33,577 nt of DNA, from positions 1-33,577 of the forward strand of contig DVJB01000054.1 of the NCBI GenBank assembly GCA_018710845.1. The letters run 5' to 3'. Origin of the DNA: Candidatus Onthomonas avicola (GTDB lineage Bacteria; Bacillota; Clostridia; Oscillospirales; Oscillospiraceae). The notes under the pieces are model-generated. The model made no database searches and was not told the DNA's origin. It worked only from the letters and a program-made list of their open reading frames with translations. The position numbers were made by a program, and so were the translations under genes. Below are positions 21,140-28,510 of this stretch, piece after piece (the stretch's first letter is position 1; each line of letters starts with the position of its first letter).

Positions 21140-21760
21140 GTGAAGGCGGTATTTTTGCATGGACTGGGGCAGACTTCCTCCAGCTGGGGCGGCACGCTGC
21201 GCGAACTGCACTGCGGTGGGGACGCGCTCTGTCCAGACCTGAAGGATTGGGCTTCGGAGGGGGAGGTGGACTATCCGCGGCTGTACCGGGCGCTGGAGGC
21301 GTACTGCGCCGCGCTGGAGGGGCTGCTGAACCTGTGCGGGCTGTCGTTGGGCGGGATTCTGGCGCTGCAATACACCATAGAGCATCCGGACAGAGTGAGC
21401 GCCCTGGTGCTGATCGGAGCGCAGTACCGTATGCCCAGGGGACTGCTGCGGCTCCAGAACGCCGTATTCCGGATTATGCCGGACAACGCCTTCCTGTCGA
21501 TGGGCTGGGGAAAGAGGGATGTGATCGCCCTTACAAAATCCATGCTGTCTTTGGATTTTCAAAGTGATCTGGACAAAATCCGCTGTCCGGTGGCGGTTCT
21601 GTACGGCGAAAAGGACAGCGTGAACCGCAAGGCGGCCCTGCGGATGAAGGAGCGGATTGCAGGTGCGCAGCTGCACGTGATACCGGGCGCGGGACATGAG
21701 GTCAATGAGGATGCCCCCGCCGCGTTGGCGCGCGTTCTCGAGACATTTTTTGCCGGGTAA
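21140..21760 (+). CDS. Alpha/beta hydrolase
   Basis: Small alpha/beta-hydrolase fold protein of 206 residues. It shows the oxyanion motif VFLHGLGQTSSSW, the nucleophile elbow CGLSLGG (Ser69), the acid Asp159 in LYGEKDS and the base His186 in GAGHEVN, so the triad is complete. It is probably a soluble esterase, lipase-like or thioesterase-like enzyme; the substrate is unknown. The start codon is GTG 21140, preceded by GAGGAGGTACAAG; no ATG start is available near it. It has its own promoter and is monocistronic, convergent with the MobA-like gene across a long hairpin. Confidence 0.87.
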   Translation: MKAVFLHGLGQTSSSWGGTLRELHCGGDALCPDLKDWASEGEVDYPRLYRALEAYCAALEGLLNLCGLSLGGILALQYTIEHPDRVSALVLIGAQYRMPRGLLRLQNAVFRIMPDNAFLSMGWGKRDVIALTKSMLSLDFQSDLDKIRCPVAVLYGEKDSVNRKAALRMKERIAGAQLHVIPGAGHEVNEDAPAALARVLETFFAG

Positions 21761-21817
21761 AAGGAAAAAATGTGGGCCGAGGCAAGCGGACCCGCACAAG
21801 ATTGCCCAAAATGACCT

Positions 21818-21860
21818 GCACACCCCCGATTCCTGGATAGGAGAGGAATCGGGGGTGTGC
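21818..21860. terminator. Long hairpin between convergent genes
   Basis: A perfect 17-bp stem (21818-21834 with 21844-21860) with a 9-base loop, between the hydrolase and the MobA-like gene. Neither side has a strong T-tract (the minus side has ATTTT a few bases out), but its position suggests it terminates both. Confidence 0.7.
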
Positions 21861-21893
21861 CAATCATGGACTTTGGTATGACCATTGGCTCGC

Positions 21894-22472
21894 TCAGGGA
21901 GCCGGGGACAGGGCGGAAAAGTCCTCCGGTCGGTCGACGTCGCGCAGGGCGGGTCCGTCCCAGAAGTAACAGTCCTCCGCGTGCCGGCGCAAGACCTGCC
22001 GCCCGCCGGTATCTCCGGTGAGAGCGAGCAGTTCGGGGCGAAAGCGCCGGTGAAAGACGGCCGGATTGCCCGGGACCCCGTCATGGCGTACGCAGCCGAG
22101 CGGCTGTCCGGAGGAGAGAAAGCCGGTGAGAAACTCGTCCAGCAGCGCGGCGGTGAGCTGCGGCTGGTCTGCGACGGAGCAGAGATAGTAGTCTGCCTCC
22201 GGCGCTGCCTCCAGCCCCAGGCGGAGTGAGGAGGAGATGCCCTCCTCACTGTGGTCGTTCCAGCACACGCGAAGGCCCAGCCCGCGCGCCTGCCGTGCGA
22301 CCGGCGGCCAGCGCGTCACCACCAGCAGGCGGCAATCCGCGCACCGGTGGGTCAGCTCCCATAGCGCGGTCAGACTGTGCTGATAGAGCGGCTGCCCCTG
22401 CCAGGGGACGAGCAGCTTGTTTTCCCCGAAACGCCGGGACAGGCCGGCGGCGAGCAGAATCAGTTGTACCAT
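21894..22472 (-). CDS. MobA/MocA-like nucleotidyltransferase
   Basis: NTP_transf_3 family protein of 192 residues. The N-terminus LILLAAGLSRRFGENKLLVPWQGQPL is the nucleotide-binding signature, SVADQPQLT carries the metal-binding Asp, and VPGNPAVFHRRF matches the family's substrate loop. It resembles molybdenum cofactor cytidylyl- or guanylyltransferases (MocA/MobA) that activate the cofactor for molybdo-hydroxylases. No other cofactor or molybdoenzyme genes are in the window, so the exact nucleotide and acceptor are uncertain. The start has GAGGTGCCGCT upstream. Its 5' side borders a tandem 12-base repeat and a dense hairpin block. Confidence 0.8.
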   Translation of the reverse strand: MVQLILLAAGLSRRFGENKLLVPWQGQPLYQHSLTALWELTHRCADCRLLVVTRWPPVARQARGLGLRVCWNDHSEEGISSSLRLGLEAAPEADYYLCSVADQPQLTAALLDEFLTGFLSSGQPLGCVRHDGVPGNPAVFHRRFRPELLALTGDTGGRQVLRRHAEDCYFWDGPALRDVDRPEDFSALSPAP

Positions 22473-22483
22473 AGCGGCACCTC

Positions 22484-22507
22484 ACAATAGAAATGACAAT
22501 AGAAATG
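22484..22507. repeat. Tandem 12-base duplication
   Basis: ACAATAGAAATG occurs twice in perfect tandem (22484-22495 and 22496-22507), directly upstream of the MobA-like gene. On the minus strand it reads CATTTCTATTGT twice and could duplicate a weak -10-like TATTGT. Confidence 0.9.
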
Positions 22508-22509
22508 CC

Positions 22510-22824
22510 GCCTGTGCCGCAGACGTGCGGCACAGGCGCAGACTGTCGAAAAAGGTCTCACCGAGTTTGGCTCGAAGAGCCAAATGAAGTCCAATTCATT
22601 TTTGGCACGGGCATGTACCGGGCCAAAAATACTGATAGTCCGGCAAGTGTGCGGATTTTTGGAACAAAAATCCGTGCGCGCGCCCGAGCCGCCAACGGCG
22701 GCGACAAAGTGCCCTCGGGGTATGGGAGGACTGCAAACTCGCGCAAATGCTTGCATTTGCGCGAAAGGCTGTCAAAAATACTTTTTTGACAGCCTTTGCC
22801 TGTGCCGAGAGATGCGGCACAGGC
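22510..22824. repeat. Hairpin-dense intergenic block
   Basis: About 315 bases with at least eight inverted repeats. They are 22510-22537 (12-bp stem), 22566-22584 (8 bp), 22598-22630 (9 bp, with inner pairs), 22652-22674 (9 bp), 22683-22719 (CCCGAG/CTCGGG enclosing GCCGCC/GGCGGC), 22739-22764 (12 bp), 22764-22797 (15 bp) and 22798-22824 (10 bp). The first and last share the same arm GCCTGTGCCG. It lies between the 3' end of the CoA-transferase gene and the 5' end of the MobA-like gene. Some of these hairpins probably end the CoA-transferase transcript, but so many in a row is unexplained. No protein features are seen in it. Confidence 0.8.
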
Positions 22825-22835
22825 GGGCAAATGGG

Positions 22836-24185
22836 TTATCGCTTGTTGGAACGTCTCCAGATATGCATCTTTTCCGCCTCGGCGATCAACTCGTCGCGGA
22901 AGTCGGGGTGGGCGACGGAGATGATGGCCTCCGCGCGCTGCCAGGTGGTGGTGCCCTTGAGGTTCACCATGCCGTACTCGGTGACAAGGTACTGGATGTT
23001 CGCGCGGGTCGCGGTGACAATGCCGCCAGGGGTCAGGGTGGGGGTGATGCGGCTCTTGACCGTACCGTCCTTCTTGTTCTTCACGGTGGAGGAGCAGCAG
23101 ATAAAGCTCTTGCCGCCCTTGGAGCGGTACGCACCGAGGACGAAGTCGAGCTGCCCGCCCGCGCCGCTGATATGGCGGGTGCCGGCGGTCTCCGAGGCCA
23201 CCTGGCCGAAGAGGTCCACCTCCACCGTGTTGTTGATGGAGATGAAGTTGTCAAGCTGGGCGATGACGGAGGTGTCGTTGACATAGTCCACCGGGGCGCC
23301 CATGATGGCGGGGTTGTTGTTCATGTAGTCATACAGCTTCTGGGTACCGGCGGCGAAGGTGAAGACCTGCCGCCCGTGGTCGAGCGACTTGTATTTGCCG
23401 GTGATCTTGCCGGCCATGGCGATATCCACGAAGGCGTCCACGTACATCTCAGAGTGGACGCCCAGATCCTTCAGGTCGGACTGGGCGATCAGCGCGCCGA
23501 CGGCGTTGGGCATGCCGCCGATGCCGAGCTGGAGGCAGGCACCGTTCGGAATCTCAGGCAGGATCAGCTTGGCCACGGCGGTATCTACATCACTCGGCGC
23601 GCCGCTCGGGAGCTGGCCAATGGGGCTGTCCGCCTCGACGATCATGCTCACCTCGTCCACATGGACGCTCATGTCGTGTCCGCCGTGGACATAGGGCATA
23701 TTCCGGTTGACCTCGACGATGATGGTGTCAGCCACGTCGCAGATTGCGCGCAAGTGCGAGGGGGTCAGGCCGAAGTTGAAGTTGCCAAAGGCGTCCATCG
23801 GCGCGACCTGGAACATGGCCACGTTTACGTGGCGGATATTTTCCCGGTAATAGCGCGGCATCTCGGAGTAGCGGAGGATATGGTAGTAGCCGATGCCCTG
23901 CGGGAAGAGACGGCGCTCGATGCCGGAGACGTGCCAGGAGTTCCAGGTGATGCGGTCAGCCGCGTCCGGCAGCTGCGTCACGGCGGGGGGCCACAGAGCG
24001 ATACCGCCGCGGAAATTCAGGTTGGTCAGGTCGGGCTCGGCGGCCATGCGCGCGGCGAGGGCGCGGTCGAGCGCGACGGGATGGTTGGCGGTGAAGCTGT
24101 AATCCACCCAGTCACCCGGCTGGATGACCTTGACGGCCTCCTCGGCGGTGGTCAGCTTTTGACGGTACGTTTCAGCATACTGCAT
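22836..24185 (-). CDS. Butyryl-CoA:acetate CoA-transferase family enzyme
   Basis: Family I CoA-transferase of 449 residues, the length of butyryl-CoA:acetate CoA-transferases (But); the related 4-hydroxybutyrate CoA-transferases are similar in size. It moves CoA from butyryl-CoA to acetate, the last step of butyrate formation in many gut Firmicutes. Visible features are [14 protein letters not shown] (the region used to detect but genes), [13 protein letters not shown], the glycine loop [10 protein letters not shown], the catalytic Glu246 in [11 protein letters not shown], and [24 protein letters not shown]. The start is ATG 24185 with AAGGAG ten bases before; an upstream in-frame ATG has no better site. 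It has its own promoter inside the end of the phospholipase D family gene. Acyl specificity is inferred from family resemblance. Confidence 0.88.
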   Translation of the reverse strand: MQYAETYRQKLTTAEEAVKVIQPGDWVDYSFTANHPVALDRALAARMAAEPDLTNLNFRGGIALWPPAVTQLPDAADRITWNSWHVSGIERRLFPQGIGYYHILRYSEMPRYYRENIRHVNVAMFQVAPMDAFGNFNFGLTPSHLRAICDVADTIIVEVNRNMPYVHGGHDMSVHVDEVSMIVEADSPIGQLPSGAPSDVDTAVAKLILPEIPNGACLQLGIGGMPNAVGALIAQSDLKDLGVHSEMYVDAFVDIAMAGKITGKYKSLDHGRQVFTFAAGTQKLYDYMNNNPAIMGAPVDYVNDTSVIAQLDNFISINNTVEVDLFGQVASETAGTRHISGAGGQLDFVLGAYRSKGGKSFICCSSTVKNKKDGTVKSRITPTLTPGGIVTATRANIQYLVTEYGMVNLKGTTTWQRAEAIISVAHPDFRDELIAEAEKMHIWRRSNKR

Positions 24186-24232
24186 AGCGGGACACTCCTT
24201 CCACTGCAATCCATCGACTCTGTCGAATATTA

Positions 24233-24268
24233 CCAGTCTATTATACCGTCCGCCCGGCCCGCCGTCAA
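24233..24268 (-). promoter_or_regulatory. Promoter of the CoA-transferase gene
   Basis: On the minus strand TTGACG (24263-24268), a 17-base spacer and a perfect TATAAT (24240-24245). The -35 lies just past the stop of the preceding gene. Confidence 0.85.
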
Positions 24269-24275
24269 CCGGCGG

Positions 24276-25736
24276 TCAGAGCAGATAACGGATCGGGACG
24301 GTCAGGCCGCGCAGCAGCCAGAGCACCGCGGCTTTGCCGGCTGACATCTCCGGCAGCTCCAGCCCGTCCGGGGTGACATACTCTGTCTCATCCAGGCAGA
24401 GGCGGCTCTGTGCCAGCAGGCCGTCCGTGTAGGCGTCCAGCTCAGCCGCCAGGGCCGGGCAGCTCACCACCAGCATCAGCTCGGTGTCCAGATAGGCCGC
24501 GCGCATGTCCCAGTTAAAGCTGCCGATAATGGCCAGCTTCCCGTCGATTGTGACGCTCTTGCCGTGGTCGCTCACCGGGCCGGAGTACTCGTACAGCGTA
24601 ACGCCGGTGGCCAGAATCGCCCCCTTGTTGCGCAGATAGTCGGACGAGGCCATCAGGTTATCCCCGTTGGCCACGCCATTGAGCAGCAGGGTAAAGGAGG
24701 GGACGGAGCCGGCCACCCGCTCCAGCGCGTCGTACATCGCCTGATTGCAGACGGCATAGGGGGAGTGGAGCACCACTTCCTCCTCCGCCGCGGCCATCAG
24801 CTCGGTCATGGTGTAGAGCACCTGCGGCTCCTTGACGGTCACATTGATGGGGTTGGAGACAAGGTGGATGGCGCCCGCCTCCTCTGTCACAGCGGCATAG
24901 TCCACCGTGGTGAAGGCGTCCGGATAGGCCGCCTGAAGCCACTGAAAGCGATTCTCAAGCTGCTGCGCGGCCTCCTGCACGGCCCCCTGCTGCCGGAGGG
25001 TTTCGTCGTCGCAGTAAGTGACACAGCTCTCGCTGTTCCAGACGGAGGAGAAGTAGTCCAAAAGCTGGGCCATGCTGCCCTGCTCCTCGTCGCCGGCGGT
25101 GTTGTACACGAACACCTCGAGATCCTGGCTGGGATGCTCGGTGGGATATTCCCCCAGGAAGTAGTCGTAGGTGTTGCGCCCACCGAGCAGATAGCCCGTC
25201 TCGTCCACGATGACGTACTTGTCATGCAGCCGCCCGTTGAGCGTCCACGGGGCGAGCAGGTTGGGCGGGTTGTACTGGCGGATCTCCGCGTTCGGGTGAG
25301 CGGAGAGCGCCTGAAAGAGGGGATTGCCCGTCATGCGCAGAAATCCGGTCACCCCGTCCACCAGCACCTGCACCTGGACTCCGCGCTCGGCCGCGTCCAG
25401 CAGCAGGGCGAGCACGTCCTGCCCGCTCTCATCACTGTGAAAGTCAAAAGTGGAGAGGATCACCCGCTCCTGTGCCTGGGTGATGAGCTGGATGCGCGCC
25501 TCCAGTGCGTCCTGATTTGTCTCCACCAGGGCGACGCGCTCTGGTCCGGGCGTGTCGTCGTAGAAGTCTGTCCCGGCTACGGAGGCGGCGTATGCCTCGC
25601 TCACCTCCGGGTGGTTCCACGCAAACGGGAGCGTCGCCCCGAGCAGCAGATAGACCAGAAAGAGCAGCAGCAGATTGCGCGCCGCGCGCAGAACCCGGCG
25701 CCAAAGCCGGACCGGCCGGCTGCGTTTTGGGCTCAC
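24276..25736 (-). CDS. Phospholipase D family protein (cardiolipin synthase-like)
   Basis: About 486 residues with one N-terminal membrane helix after a basic start (RNLLLLFLVYLLLGATLPFAW), then two PLD repeats. The first HKD motif is LHDKYVIVDETGYLLGGRNTYD; the second is DHGKSVTIDGKLAIIGSFNWD. Both have HxKx4D, so the enzyme should be active as a phosphatidyltransferase or phospholipase on the outer face of the membrane. Cardiolipin synthases usually have two N-terminal helices, so the substrate is uncertain. The start is taken as GTG 25736, which overlaps the stop of the upstream gene (GTGA); another GTG at 25757 with GGGAGG close by is possible. Translationally coupled to the Spx/ArsC-like gene. 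Confidence 0.85.
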   Translation of the reverse strand: MSPKRSRPVRLWRRVLRAARNLLLLFLVYLLLGATLPFAWNHPEVSEAYAASVAGTDFYDDTPGPERVALVETNQDALEARIQLITQAQERVILSTFDFHSDESGQDVLALLLDAAERGVQVQVLVDGVTGFLRMTGNPLFQALSAHPNAEIRQYNPPNLLAPWTLNGRLHDKYVIVDETGYLLGGRNTYDYFLGEYPTEHPSQDLEVFVYNTAGDEEQGSMAQLLDYFSSVWNSESCVTYCDDETLRQQGAVQEAAQQLENRFQWLQAAYPDAFTTVDYAAVTEEAGAIHLVSNPINVTVKEPQVLYTMTELMAAAEEEVVLHSPYAVCNQAMYDALERVAGSVPSFTLLLNGVANGDNLMASSDYLRNKGAILATGVTLYEYSGPVSDHGKSVTIDGKLAIIGSFNWDMRAAYLDTELMLVVSCPALAAELDAYTDGLLAQSRLCLDETEYVTPDGLELPEMSAGKAAVLWLLRGLTVPIRYLL

Positions 25737-26086
25737 GGCTGCAGCGCCTCGGCCCACTGCGCCTCCCGGAACCCGACCAGGACAGTCTCCCCGTCGAGGA
25801 GCAGCGGCCGCTTGACCAGCATCCCGTCGGTGGCGAGCAGGGCGTACTGCTCCTCCTCCGTCATGACGGGCAGCCGGTCTTTCAGCCCGAGGGCCTTATA
25901 CTGCAATCCGCTGGTATTGAAAAAGCGCTTGAGCGGCAGGCCGCTCTTCCGGTGCCAGTCGCGCAGCTCGTCGGCGGTGGGGTTGTCCGTCTTGATGTCG
26001 CGCACGTCATACGCCAGGCCGCGCTCGTCCAGCCAGCGCCGAGCCTTTTGGCAGGTGGAACACTTGGGATAACAGAGGAACAGCAT
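25733..26086 (-). CDS. Spx/ArsC-family protein
   Basis: Thioredoxin-fold protein of 117 residues in the arsenate reductase/Spx/MgsR family. The N-terminus LCYPKCSTCQKARRWLDERG carries the CxxC (Cys9, Cys12). DIKTDNPTADELRDW, GLPLKRFFNTSG and LVKRPLLL with the conserved Arg-Pro complete the fold. Family members are either glutathione or thiol-linked reductases or RNA polymerase-binding stress regulators; the YxKCSxC start is shared, so I cannot choose between them. No arsenic genes are nearby. The start is ATG 26086 with AAGGAGTATCGGAT upstream; it follows the rhomboid gene by 38 bases and overlaps the phospholipase D family gene. Confidence 0.87.
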   Translation of the reverse strand: MLFLCYPKCSTCQKARRWLDERGLAYDVRDIKTDNPTADELRDWHRKSGLPLKRFFNTSGLQYKALGLKDRLPVMTEEEQYALLATDGMLVKRPLLLDGETVLVGFREAQWAEALQP

Positions 26087-26124
26087 ATCCGATACTCCTT
26101 TTCGAATGGTCCGCACAGTGCGCC

Positions 26125-26697
26125 TCACCGCTTTCCGCGGCGCAGCGACAGTCCGAACACGGCCCCGCAGGTGCCGCCGATGATATGGGTCAGCTGGGAG
26201 ACATTGTCCGCCTGCAGGACGCCGTCGGCAATCTCCCCGCCGATATAGATGACATAGACCAGAATCAGCGTCAGCGGAATCCGCCCCTTCTCTGCCCCGG
26301 CGAGAGAGGAGAGAATGATGAGCATGAACACAATCCCGCTCGCGCCCAGCAGCGCCGTGCCGGGAAAGCAGAGAAACTGCACCAGCCCGGAGAGAAAAGC
26401 GGTCGCGACCATCAGTTCCAGCAGCGTCCGGCTGCCGTAGCGCTCCTCCATCGGTGGGCCGATCACCAGCAGCAGCGTCATGTTGCCGATATAGTGGCTG
26501 TATCCGGAGTGGCCGAGCACATGGGTGAAAAAGCGCAGGTAGGTCAGCGGGTCCGTCAGCGGCGCGCGGTAGACGGAAAAGCACAGCGCTGTGCTCTGCC
26601 CGCCGGTCCAGATCCCCAGAAAGAGCACGCCGAGCGAGAGCAGGGCAAAGGTCAGTATGACCGGCGAATTATACTGTATCTTATGCAGCAGCTTCAT
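26125..26697 (-). CDS. Rhomboid-family intramembrane serine protease
   Basis: Membrane protein of 190 residues with about six helices. Rhomboid features: HxxGNMTLLL (YSHYIGNMTLLLVIGP) in the second core helix, the nucleophile Ser120 in LLGASGIVFM and the partner His171 in LTHIIGG, so the Ser-His dyad is complete. It would cleave membrane-anchored proteins; no substrate is evident. Start ATG 26697 is preferred over 26703 because AGGAGG lies seven bases before it. It has its own promoter but runs in the same direction as the ABC-F gene upstream and the Spx/ArsC-like and phospholipase D family genes downstream. Confidence 0.85.
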   Translation of the reverse strand: MKLLHKIQYNSPVILTFALLSLGVLFLGIWTGGQSTALCFSVYRAPLTDPLTYLRFFTHVLGHSGYSHYIGNMTLLLVIGPPMEERYGSRTLLELMVATAFLSGLVQFLCFPGTALLGASGIVFMLIILSSLAGAEKGRIPLTLILVYVIYIGGEIADGVLQADNVSQLTHIIGGTCGAVFGLSLRRGKR

Positions 26698-26733
26698 TCC
26701 CATCCCTCCTGCGCGAAAGACGCCCGCACAAGA

Positions 26734-26762
26734 AGTATAGCGCATTTTGTCGTGCGGGGCAA
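26734..26762 (-). promoter_or_regulatory. Promoter of the rhomboid gene
   Basis: On the minus strand TTGCCC (26757-26762), a 17-base spacer and TATACT (26734-26739), just after the ABC-F stop codon. A 7-bp inverted repeat (GCCCGCAC/GTGCGGG type) surrounds the -10. Confidence 0.6.
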
Positions 26763-26766
26763 GGGA

Positions 26767-28245
26767 TTACAGGGAAAGTACGTCTGTGGCGACCGACGCT
26801 GCAAAGGCCCGGTCGTGCTCGACAAAAATCATCGCGGGCTGTGCCTCCCGCAGCAACGCCTCGATCTGCAGCCGGGAAGGCAGGTCGATATAGTTCAGCG
26901 GCTCGTCCCAGAGGTACAGGTGGGCGCGCTGGCACAGGCTCCGAGCGAGCAGGACCTTTTTCCGTTCCCCGTCGCTGTAGGTTTCCAGCGGGGCGTCAAA
27001 GCGGTCCCGGGCAAAGCCGAACTTGCGCAGCAGGGTGAGCAGCCGGGTCGCGTCTACCTCAGACGCCCGGGCAAAGTCGTACAGTCCGCCGCGCAGGTCG
27101 GCGGCGGACTGCGGCACGCAGGAGAGTATCAGCCCGCCCGCCAAGCGCAGCGTCCCGCCGGAGGGGGCCAGCTCCCCGGCTAGCACGCGCAGCAGGCTGG
27201 ACTTGCCGCAGCCGTTCTTCCCCTGCAGGGCCAGCCGCTGGCCGCGGCGCAGCGTGAGGGAGAGGCCGCTCCAGACGGTACGGGCCCCATAGGCGAGCGA
27301 GAGATCGTGCGCCTCCAGCAGGATCTCGGACGGGCAGGCGAGCGGCTCCAGGCGCAGCGGCGGCGTGCGTTCCCGGTTTTGCAGCAGGGCGCTCTTCTGC
27401 TCGATCAGCTCCTGCTGGCGCCGCTCGACCGCCTTGGCCCGGCGCATCGTCTTGGCCGCCTTGTGGCTGAGATAGCCCTTGTCCGGGTGCAGGCCGGCGC
27501 TGTTTTTGCCATATTTTTTCTGTTCCGCCTGGGAGGACCAGACGGAGACCTGGCGGGCTGTGTCGGAGAGACGGCGGATCTCCGTGCGCAGCCGCTCGTC
27601 GGCGGCCAGCTCGGCCTCCTGGCGGACCTCCTGCTCCCGCTGCCAGTCGGAGTAGCTACCCCGGCGAAGCTGCACGTCCGAGCGGTTCAGCGCGAGAATG
27701 TGCGTGACACAGGCGTCCAGCAGCGCGCGGTCGTGCGAGACGAGCAGGAATCCCTCCTTGCCGCGCAGGTAGCGGCCGAGGACGACGCGGCCGGCCTGGT
27801 CGAGATGGTTGGTCGGCTCGTCGATGAGGGGAAAGCGCCCCTCCTGCAAAAACAGGGCGGCGAGCAGCACCTTCGTCTGTTCGCCCTGAGACAGGCGGGA
27901 GAATGGGGCCTCCATTGTCCCCGGCGCGAGCGCGAGCAGAGAGAACTCCCGCTCGATCTGCCAGTCCTCCGCCTCTGGTGCGGCCTCCCGGACCACCTCG
28001 GCGGCGGGGCCGTCCGGCCGTGAGACCGGAAAGGGGAATCGGATAAAATCGGTGGGGGCGCTGATCTGCCCCTGATAGGGCCAGCGGCCCTGCAGGAGCT
28101 GCAGCAGCGTGCTCTTGCCCCGGCCGTTGCGGCCGATCAGCCCGATCCGCCAGCGGGTGTCGAGCCGGAGTGTGAGATGGTCGAACAGCACCTCCTCCCG
28201 TCCCTCGTGGGAGAAGGTGAGGTCGGAGATCTGAATGAGTGCCAT
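26767..28245 (-). CDS. Lsa-type ABC-F ribosomal protection protein
   Basis: Soluble protein of 492 residues with two ABC ATPase domains and no membrane helices. Domain 1 has Walker A GRNGRGKST, signature LSQGEQTKVLLAALFL and DEPTNHLD; an alpha-helical, charged linker (about 205-300) follows; domain 2 has GKNGCGKSS, YSDGERKKVLLARSL and DEPLNYIDLPSR. This length, the LSxGEQTKVLLAALFL signature and the altered second Walker B (DEPLNYID) fit the Lsa/Vga-like ABC-F group. Those proteins bind the ribosomal E site and displace lincosamides, pleuromutilins and streptogramin A. Resistance is an inference from family; housekeeping ABC-F roles are possible. ATG 28245 follows AGGAGG by eight bases. The leader upstream looks like an attenuator. 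Confidence 0.88.
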   Translation of the reverse strand: MALIQISDLTFSHEGREEVLFDHLTLRLDTRWRIGLIGRNGRGKSTLLQLLQGRWPYQGQISAPTDFIRFPFPVSRPDGPAAEVVREAAPEAEDWQIEREFSLLALAPGTMEAPFSRLSQGEQTKVLLAALFLQEGRFPLIDEPTNHLDQAGRVVLGRYLRGKEGFLLVSHDRALLDACVTHILALNRSDVQLRRGSYSDWQREQEVRQEAELAADERLRTEIRRLSDTARQVSVWSSQAEQKKYGKNSAGLHPDKGYLSHKAAKTMRRAKAVERRQQELIEQKSALLQNRERTPPLRLEPLACPSEILLEAHDLSLAYGARTVWSGLSLTLRRGQRLALQGKNGCGKSSLLRVLAGELAPSGGTLRLAGGLILSCVPQSAADLRGGLYDFARASEVDATRLLTLLRKFGFARDRFDAPLETYSDGERKKVLLARSLCQRAHLYLWDEPLNYIDLPSRLQIEALLREAQPAMIFVEHDRAFAASVATDVLSL

Positions 28246-28268
28246 GTGGCATTCCTCCTTTTGGGCAT

Positions 28269-28305
28269 GAAAATGGGCCGCAGGAAGGCAATGCCCTCGC
28301 GGCCC
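28269..28305 (-). terminator. Candidate attenuator hairpin before the ABC-F gene
   Basis: On the minus strand GGGCCGC (28299-28305) pairs with GCGGCCC (28275-28281), enclosing GAGGGC/GCCTTC, to give about 13 bp. It is followed by ATTTTC and then directly by the AGGAGG of the ABC-F gene. Position between promoter and gene suggests premature termination; the short T-tract makes it uncertain. Confidence 0.6.
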
Positions 28306-28429
28306 AAAACACCCCCTGCTCGGCGGATGTCAGCCGGGCGGAGGAGAAGAGGGAGACGGATGTGCTCTGCCTTCTTGCGAAGGCGCAGACAAATCCCCAG
28401 GGTGTTGCCCCGGATACTGCGCCAGAAAA

Positions 28430-28450
28430 TCAGCAAGAAGCAGAAAACAT
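28430..28450 (-). CDS. Possible six-residue leader peptide of the ABC-F gene
   Basis: ATG TTT TCT GCT TCT TGC TGA encodes MFSASC. A ribosome site GAGGTGAAAGG directly precedes it, about 25 bases after the predicted transcript start. Short upstream frames of this kind in ABC-F and erm leaders let antibiotic-stalled ribosomes change the folding of the downstream RNA. Translation is not shown. Confidence 0.45.
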   Translation of the reverse strand: MFSASC

Positions 28451-28474
28451 CCTTTCACCTCGCTCTCATTCAGA

Positions 28475-28510
28475 TAAACTCTTTATAACAGAGACAGGCA
28501 CCGATGTCAA
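28475..28510 (-). promoter_or_regulatory. Promoter of the ABC-F gene
   Basis: On the minus strand a perfect TTGACA (28505-28510), a 17-base spacer and TATAAA (28482-28487). The -35 overlaps the stop codon of the lactate permease gene (cacTTGACA). The leader to the ABC-F start is about 230 bases. Confidence 0.88.

Noticed and set aside
22510-22824. CRISPR array
   Set aside because: The repeats are inverted and differ from each other; there are no direct repeats with regular spacers and no cas genes nearby.
22584-24344. Plus-strand open frame across the hairpin block and the CoA-transferase gene
   Set aside because: It runs through dense palindromes and antisense to a well-conserved enzyme; no start signal.
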